A stretch of 64,000 nucleotides of DNA from Morinoia aosen (taxonomy: Eukaryota; Arthropoda; Malacostraca; Amphipoda; Talitridae): the NCBI GenBank assembly GCA_030386875.1, contig CM059559.1, positions 61,580,392-61,644,391 on the forward strand, written 5' to 3'. Each line of letters begins with the position of its first letter. The stretch's first letter is position 1. This document shows positions 58,300 through 64,000 of the stretch, one piece after another. Made by a program: the position numbers and the translations under genes. Below the pieces are notes generated by a model. The model saw nothing but the letters and a program-made list of their open reading frames with translations, did not search any database and was not told where the DNA came from.

Positions 58300-58612
58300 A
58301 TAATAATGAATAATAATAATAATGAAGGCATCTACGGATGCTTTATTTCCAATCAAGCCTGATACATATATCACCTTTTATATTGGATTTTCAAATGCCT
58401 TATAACTAACGCCAGGGCGCCATAACGCTTTCCCCCGGTCGAGACCGGTACCCATTTCAGACACCTGGGTGGAGTGGGGTATTGTGCTTGGAATTTTTCT
58501 CCTATACCCAACAGAGAAAATCGCCACTGCCAGCGCTGAGACTCGATCCCGGGTCCTTGCCGCACGGCGGCAGAACCTATACCACATGGCTATGTCGGCA
58601 TAAGCCTAGAGC
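58300..58612 (-). mobile_element. Probable tRNA-derived SINE
   Basis: Read from 58605 on the minus strand, it has TAGCCATGTGG (box A-like) and, about 40 bp on, GGGATCGAGTCTC (box B-like), the internal RNA polymerase III promoter arrangement. A body of ~200 bp follows, ending in an (ATT)n tail (58299-58325). It cannot be a working tRNA gene: there is no foldable acceptor stem that I can see. Confidence 0.55.
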
Positions 58613-59174
58613 TGGGTTATAGGAATTTTTATATATTAAAGTAAGGAGTTCTGCTACATTGATTTTAGACTTAATATTCAGAGATTAAGTTTTACTTACA
58701 AATTGAATGTTAATTTAATTTTAGTCCTTAATTTTAAGTTCATGAGGAAACAAGCTTAAATTTAATTAACTCTAAACGATTACAGGATAGCCTGTAAGAT
58801 TTCTGTACACAGACCAGATCCTTATACTTAAACACAATGCACACTAAGAAATGACAAAATATACTTTACCAGATTTGCTCTATTTGAACACTTAATTTCT
58901 TTCACTTACAAGAACGTTGTAACGCACAAGCTAAAGAGAGTGACGCGGAAAGCCAAGCGTCCCGCGCGGTGTTGCCCTTTTCGGAGGCTTTAAATTCGAA
59001 AATGTCGATCGTTATTTTATGTGTTATGCATTTACACAAAAACTTCAAGGATTACTAATTATAAGTAGAAAATCATTAATAATAATTCAGAGTAAGATTT
59101 TTAATGGCAATAATTATGCTATTTAAGTGCGAATGAGAAATTTTATAATTTTACACTTTGTAGCTAATGCTACA

Positions 59175-59729
59175 TGTCGCGTGTCGAGATTCCAAGCATG
59201 AATCTACCGTATGTGGCAATACGCAGGCTGTTACAGGCTAAGGGCAGGTTGTATTAAAGAGCCTCTGCTGACAATTTTCCTAAATCACACTAACAACTAA
59301 AAGAAAAAAGTTATTACGAAAACTAAATAAAACTGTACTGAAACAAACAGAGCCATGGTATTTAGGATCCTCACATCCACGGTAAAGAGCACCTAAATAA
59401 AATACTTATTACTGCTAAAATGTTCCCAAGTCTGAATGCTTCACTACCGCTTCGGTGGAAGAGGAGGTTGGGACAACGCTACGGTATACATACCGTGAGC
59501 AACGTTTTGCCTAGGGCCTCAGACAGTTAGCGAAAATACGGAGTGTTGTACCGAATACATGTGTGACACTGGTGTGGTGTTAACGAATATCTGTGCTTGC
59601 TTTACTTAGGTGTTAAGAAAAGTTGTTTTCTTTCTCTCTGAAATGCGACGCCATGGCAGTGGCGGTAATGCAAAGCCTCCACCCAAACCAACACCGGATA
59701 AATAAGATAAAAAAAACAACAAAAGCAAA
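59175..59729. other. Spacer, nothing assigned
   Basis: No domain or terminal repeat recognised. Confidence 0.35.
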
Positions 59730-60445
59730 ATCTACAAAAAAAGAAAAGAAAGAAAAAAATGTGTATTTCCAAGTTGTCACATGAGATACATATGCCAACA
59801 TTTTGGCTTTTAAAAAGTTTCTTAATATAGGACATCCTAAAACAAATGTTCCATACGAGGAGTACTAATTGACAAACGATCCGAGGTGTACAAGTAGATA
59901 AGCCACACGAGGCATAATAATAAGCAAACTATACGAGGTGTACTAATAGACAAGCTATCAGAGGTGTACAAATAGATAGACCATACGAGGCAGATTAATA
60001 GACAAAATATACGAGGTGTACTAATAGACAAACCATCCGTGGCGTGCCAATAGTCTATCTCTGTCAAAGGTAGTTGAATGAGAAATGAAGAATATACACT
60101 AAAAATATGCAAAGCCCTATCACCACCAAAAACATATTTCATATCTTCTCGATATTCACCACATCATGCGGACATGGGTACATGGGATAAAATAGAGATA
60201 CAGTGTAAGCCGGTTACCACTCATGATTGACAAATATCTACAAAATATTGGTAGAAATGGGTAAACAAATATATACTCAATATCAAAATTCATAGCTTGT
60301 ACAACATACGGACAGAAAGATAATTTTACTACGATTCATATGCTCAAATTGCACTTTATTTCATTATTTATACTTGACATTTATCCGATTCACAGAAACG
60401 CCCTCTGGAGAAGTGATAGATCTATTTTTGAATCATTTCGCTGGT
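59730..60445 (-). mobile_element. Second copy of the LINE 3' region
   Basis: Matches 52840-53757 in the same orientation, including the TGTCACATGAGATACAT end and the CCGATTCACAGAAACGCCCTCTGG block. It has only one 26-bp minisatellite block (~59855-60050) where the other copy has two. It stops at the gypsy LTR at 60446, which probably interrupts it; the rest may resume outside the window. Confidence 0.7.
59855..60050. repeat. 26-bp minisatellite, one block
   Basis: About seven units of the same repeat as 52935-53370. Confidence 0.85.
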
Positions 60446-60857
60446 TGTAATATAACGAGTAGTGTAAGTTCTAGTTAGAGAGACCAAAAGTTGGCAACGC
60501 TCGAGAGAGCAACACTCGCAAGTCAGTCTGCTATTGGTCTCGGGTTCAACAACAAGTAAATGTTGACCGAGTCTGTATATAATTACCTACTGTGGTTGGT
60601 ATCTAACTTCTTAATTTCTAAACTAATGTACTAATTCTATTCTACTCTATTCTATATATTCCCGTCTATCTCCGCTCTACTCTTGCTAGACACAGTACTG
60701 CAAATGGAGTATCAAGTTAAGGTATCCAAGAGGTGAGTGAACTATTTACCTAAATTGTTGTGTCATTGCATTGTCTATGTTGGTCAGCACTGTGACTGTG
60801 TTGTGTCTATGTGGAACCTATGCTGTGCTCTAGTGTAGGGCTATCCACTCTATTATA
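60446..60857 (+). repeat. Gypsy 5' LTR (approximate ends)
   Basis: Defined by TG at 60446 after the interrupted LINE sequence and by the primer-binding site at 60859. The right end is uncertain by a few bases because the partner LTR is outside the window. Confidence 0.65.
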
Positions 60858-61080
60858 CTGGCGACAAGAAGTTGGTAGAAGTGCTGGGAATGACTAGTGA
60901 GGGAACATAGAATTTGCCTAGTGAATTTTTTTTTGTTATTGTTGTTGTTATGCTCACTGGTGTTGCTAGACTGGCTAGACTAGTGAAGAAACTCAGAATT
61001 GATCATGTGATTGTACTATTTGTGCTGTGAAAACTTTTTTTTACTTTTCACAGTGTGTTTTGACTTATTAAAAGTTCAAT

Positions 61081-62265
61081 ATGCCATTGATAGGTTCAGT
61101 GGGAGAATTTAATCCTGTAGAGGAAGAATTTGGAGACTATGAAACTAGATTACACTGCTATTTTTTAATAAACAAAATAGGGGAAAATTAAAAAGCCCCC
61201 ACCCTAATTCCACTAGTGGGTCCTAAAATTGCTAGGTTGATAAAAGACCTTATGTCTCCGAAAAAAGTCCTTGATGCTACTTATGACGAGATTGTGGAAG
61301 CGTTGAGATGGCATTTTAAGCCAACAAGAAATCAGATCTTTGAGAGGTTTAGGTTCCATAAGCGGAACCAGAGACAAGAGGAAAGCATTGCTGATTTTGT
61401 GGCTAGTTTGAAAGCCCTTTCTCATACCTGTAATTTCAAACAGGAAGTGCTAGAAGAAACCTTACTGGACAGACTAATTTTGGGTGTGTCCAGTAATGAA
61501 ATTCAAAATTGCTTGCTGAATGAAGCTGGCCTGACATGGCAAAAGGCCATGGATCTAGCTACTGCTAAAGAAACCACACTGAGAGAAACAGTGGGGTTGA
61601 GGCAACCAAATTCAATTCTAAATGTAGGTCAGAGCAGAGTTAAGCAAACTGCGTACAAGCCTCAGGGCAAGACTCAGGCACAAGCTAGCTCCAAATCAGC
61701 ATGCAGCGGCTGTGGTGGTTTGCACTGGCGTAGAGATTGCCCCTATAAAGACAGTAATTGTCATGGTTGTGGCCAAAAAGGTCATCTAAAAAAATGCTGT
61801 TTCAAACTAACAAAAGTGCGGAAATCTGATAAAGGCCACAAAAATAATTTTGTGCATGCTATGCATGAAAAAAGGGGCAGGAAAAACCACCATAACCCTA
61901 ATGGAACTAGCAACGGAACCAGTGCAGACTACCCAGCCCCCAATCATGGGTGTTATGGGGAAATATTTGCTTTAGCCGAGGAAATGAAACCCCCAATCAA
62001 AATAAAATTGTTACTAAATGGTGTGCCATTAGAGATGGAGGTAGATACAGGTGCTGCCAGGTCTATCCTTTCAATGGCCACCTACTCTAAAATACCAGCT
62101 AAGTCAAGACCCGAGCTGAGATTTTCTGAAGTTAAGCTTAAGACTTATGGGGGAGCGGAACTAGTAGTTTGTGGGGAGATTAGGGCTAACATCCAGCGTG
62201 AATCTAGTGGTATGGTTCCTCAGCTAGCAACTATTGTGGTTGTAGACAGGGAGGGGCCTGATTGA
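61081..62265 (+). pseudogene. Gypsy gag-protease, with nonsense codon
   Basis: ATG 61081 (MPLIGSVGEFNPVEEEF…), then an in-frame TAA at 61189-61191 (codon 37), after which the frame is open to 62265. The open part has a capsid domain, two zinc knuckles (CSGCGGLHWRRDC and CHGCGQKGHLKKC) and an aspartic protease (EVDTGAARSILS). It ends at a TGA just after VVDREGPD, where the reading frame of RT is displaced by one base. Confidence 0.8.
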
Positions 62266-64000
62266 TTTCCTTGGGCTAACTATAGTATCAAATAATGTCA
62301 AAAAATTGATCACCTGCCCTGAAGAGTTAGCAAATAAATTCCCCGACCTCTTTCAACCAGGTCTAGGTTGCTTTAAGGGAAGGAATTTCAAAATAGAAGT
62401 GGATCCAGCCGTACCACCAAAGTTTTGTAAGGCCAGGAACGTGCCTTACACACTGAGACCTAAGGTTGAGGCAGAACTTGATAGACTGGTGCAGGAAGGT
62501 ATCCTCACCCCTGTACAGTACTCAAGATGGGCAGCGGCTATCGTCCCTGTGCTCAAGGCTGATCAAAGCATCCGAATATGTGGGGACTACAAACTAACCG
62601 TCAACAGAGCCACTAGGCTTGATACCTACCCTATACCCAGAGTGGAAGATCTATTTAGCGGGTTAGCAGGAGGAGTTATATACTCCAAGCTAGATATGTC
62701 TCAGGCATACGCTCAACTACCCTTGGATGAAGACTCCAAGGAACTCACGGTAATAAACACCCACAGAGGTTTATTTGCCTACAACCGTCTCAGCTTTGGA
62801 ATTGCGTCCGCACCTGGAATCTCTCAGCGTGTCATGGAAGGAGTATTGCAGGGCCTCCCAGGAGTGTTCTGCTACCTGGATGACGTCCTGGTGAGTGCCA
62901 CTAATGAGCAAGAGCACAACAAGCGTCTCTATCAAGTCTTATCTAAACTACAGGAGGCAGGGCTAAAACTGAAAATGGATAAATTCCAAATTGGAGTGCC
63001 ACAGGTATCCTACCATGGATATCAAATTGACAAGGATGGATTGCACCCCACTGCAGAGAAGGTAGCAGCAATCCAGAATGCACCAGCTCCTACTAATGTG
63101 ACTCAACTGAGAGCCTACCTTGGGCTGTTAAATTTCTATGGGAAATTTCTAAAATCATCTGCAACCATGCTGGAGCCCCTAAATACCTTACTGAGGGATA
63201 AAACCCCTTGGAAATGGGATGCAAGTCAGGAGAGAGCTTTCCAGAAATCTAAACAAGCCCTCCTGGACTCTCAGACTCTAGTCCACTTTGACCCTCAGAA
63301 ACCCATAGTGGTAGTGGCTGACAGTAGTGCGTATGGTGTGGGAGCGGTGCTGTGTCACCTTATTGATGGGATTGAATGCCCCGCCTATTTTGCCTCCCGA
63401 ACTCTAACAGCAACATAACGCAACTACTCTCAAACTGAGAAAGAAGCCCTAGCTATGGTGTTCGCACTTCGAAAATTTCATTGCTATCTGTGGGGACAGG
63501 ATTTCACTGTGGTTACGGACCACAAACCTTTGTTAGGACTATTTGATCCGGGTAGAAGCATTCCTCCGATGGCATCCGGGCGCATTCAAAGGTGGGCTTT
63601 ACTACTGCAGTCCTACAAGTTCACCTTGCATCACCGGTCTGGCGTGCTGTTGGGCACGGCTGATGCTCTCAGTCGTCTACCTTTGACAACTCCAGAGGAA
63701 GCCACACCTATTCCTGCGGAATGGACGTCCTTAGTAAACTTCCTCGAGTCAGCTCCAGTCACCAGCACCCACATCCGCGACGGCACCCTAAGGGACCCAG
63801 TACTTTCAAAGGTATACAAATACTGCCAAGTAGGCTGGCCTTCGACGGTAATTGGTGACCCTGATCTCGCTCCGTATACTAGGAGGCGAGACGAATTGTC
63901 CACACAAAATGGCTGTGTGCTCTGGGGAGCAAGAATTATTGTACCCCAAGCTCTCAGACAAGCCATTGTGGACGAACTTCACTCTGGCCATGCTGGATCA
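62262..64000 (+). pseudogene. Gypsy pol: RT, RNase H, partial integrase, with nonsense codon
   Basis: In the +1 frame relative to gag. RT: GDYKLTVNRATRLDTYPIPR, KLDMSQAYAQLPLD and catalytic YLDDVLVSA. RNase H: VVADSSAYGVGAVL. A TAA at 63416-63418 interrupts RNase H; the same frame continues with NYSQTEKEALAMVFALRKFHCYLWG, TDHKPLLGLFDP and the start of the integrase finger (ELHSGHAG) at the window edge. So this copy cannot make a full Pol. Confidence 0.85.

Larger units (their letters stand above)
50579..59174 (-). repeat. Related gypsy LTR, broken up by later insertions
   Basis: 50579 to about 52300 starts TGTCTGTTAAGA. It shares ATAATGAA…AACTCAGCTT, the 'CGCCGGCAA…TTCG' block and AATAAAATC(A/T)TGACAC with the solo LTR at 47714-49542. 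The matching LTR end (…TTTACACAAAAACTTCAA…GCTAATGCTACA) is at 59000-59174. The sequence between is other repeats and the LINE. No matching target-site duplication found, so the pairing of the two pieces is an inference. Confidence 0.5.
60446..64000 (+). mobile_element. Gypsy-type retrotransposon, defective, runs off window
   Basis: Left LTR about 60446-60857 (starts TGTAATATAACG, ends near …CTATTATAC). A primer-binding site candidate TGGCGACAAGAAG begins at 60859. Then gag, protease, RT, RNase H and the start of integrase, all on the plus strand. The 3' LTR lies beyond 64000. Confidence 0.85.

Noticed and set aside
58500-58605. Functional tRNA gene
   Set aside because: Box A and B are present, but I see no complete cloverleaf or acceptor stem pairing; a SINE head is the better reading.

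Overview
This window is nuclear DNA of an arthropod, most likely an insect with a large, transposon-rich genome. It has spliced genes with long introns, no bacterial-style operons, and an insect-type set of elements: piggyBac, mariner, pogo/Tigger, copia, gypsy and an APE-type LINE. The one host gene I can support is a tetraspanin on the minus strand. Nearly everything else is mobile-element DNA, much of it nested.

Layout. (1) 0.4-16 kb: four coding exons of a TspanC8-type tetraspanin (398-532, 10828-11001, 13948-14157, 15883-15960, all minus, all phase 0). The end of the gene lies beyond position 1. Its 10.3-kb intron holds a pair of 935-bp direct repeats resembling LTRs, a 67-bp tandem array and two nested TTAA-site elements; the next intron holds a decayed piggyBac derivative. 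(2) 16-22.3 kb: non-coding DNA, a dead mariner, an intact piggyBac with an intron-containing transposase, and a small TTAA MITE. (3) 22.6-35.5 kb: a chain of long imperfect palindromes. One is split by an AT-rich hAT-like foldback element (itself carrying a deleted LTR element) and by a full-length pogo-type transposon with a 756-residue spliced transposase. (4) 36.1-49.5 kb: a three-level nest. A 2.2-kb solo LTR (TSD TACG) contains a full-length gypsy element on the minus strand (TSD TGAG). That element contains, inside its integrase gene, an intact copia element with identical LTRs (TSD CTTAC). (5) 49.6-60.4 kb: further solo or broken LTRs, a LINE with a complete endonuclease-reverse transcriptase frame, 26-bp minisatellites, a probable tRNA-derived SINE and a second copy of the LINE 3' region. 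(6) 60.4-64 kb: another gypsy-type element with several disabling lesions, running off the window.

The elements do not form a pathway. They are independent parasites whose target-site duplications give a relative insertion order: solo LTR, then gypsy, then copia; palindrome, then the hAT-like and pogo elements; outer MITE, then inner MITE. The best candidates for recent activity are the copia element, the piggyBac, the pogo element and the LINE, because their main reading frames are open. I found no CRISPR, no functional tRNA or rRNA gene, and no convincing new host system. The most unusual structures are the palindrome chain and the nested insertions.
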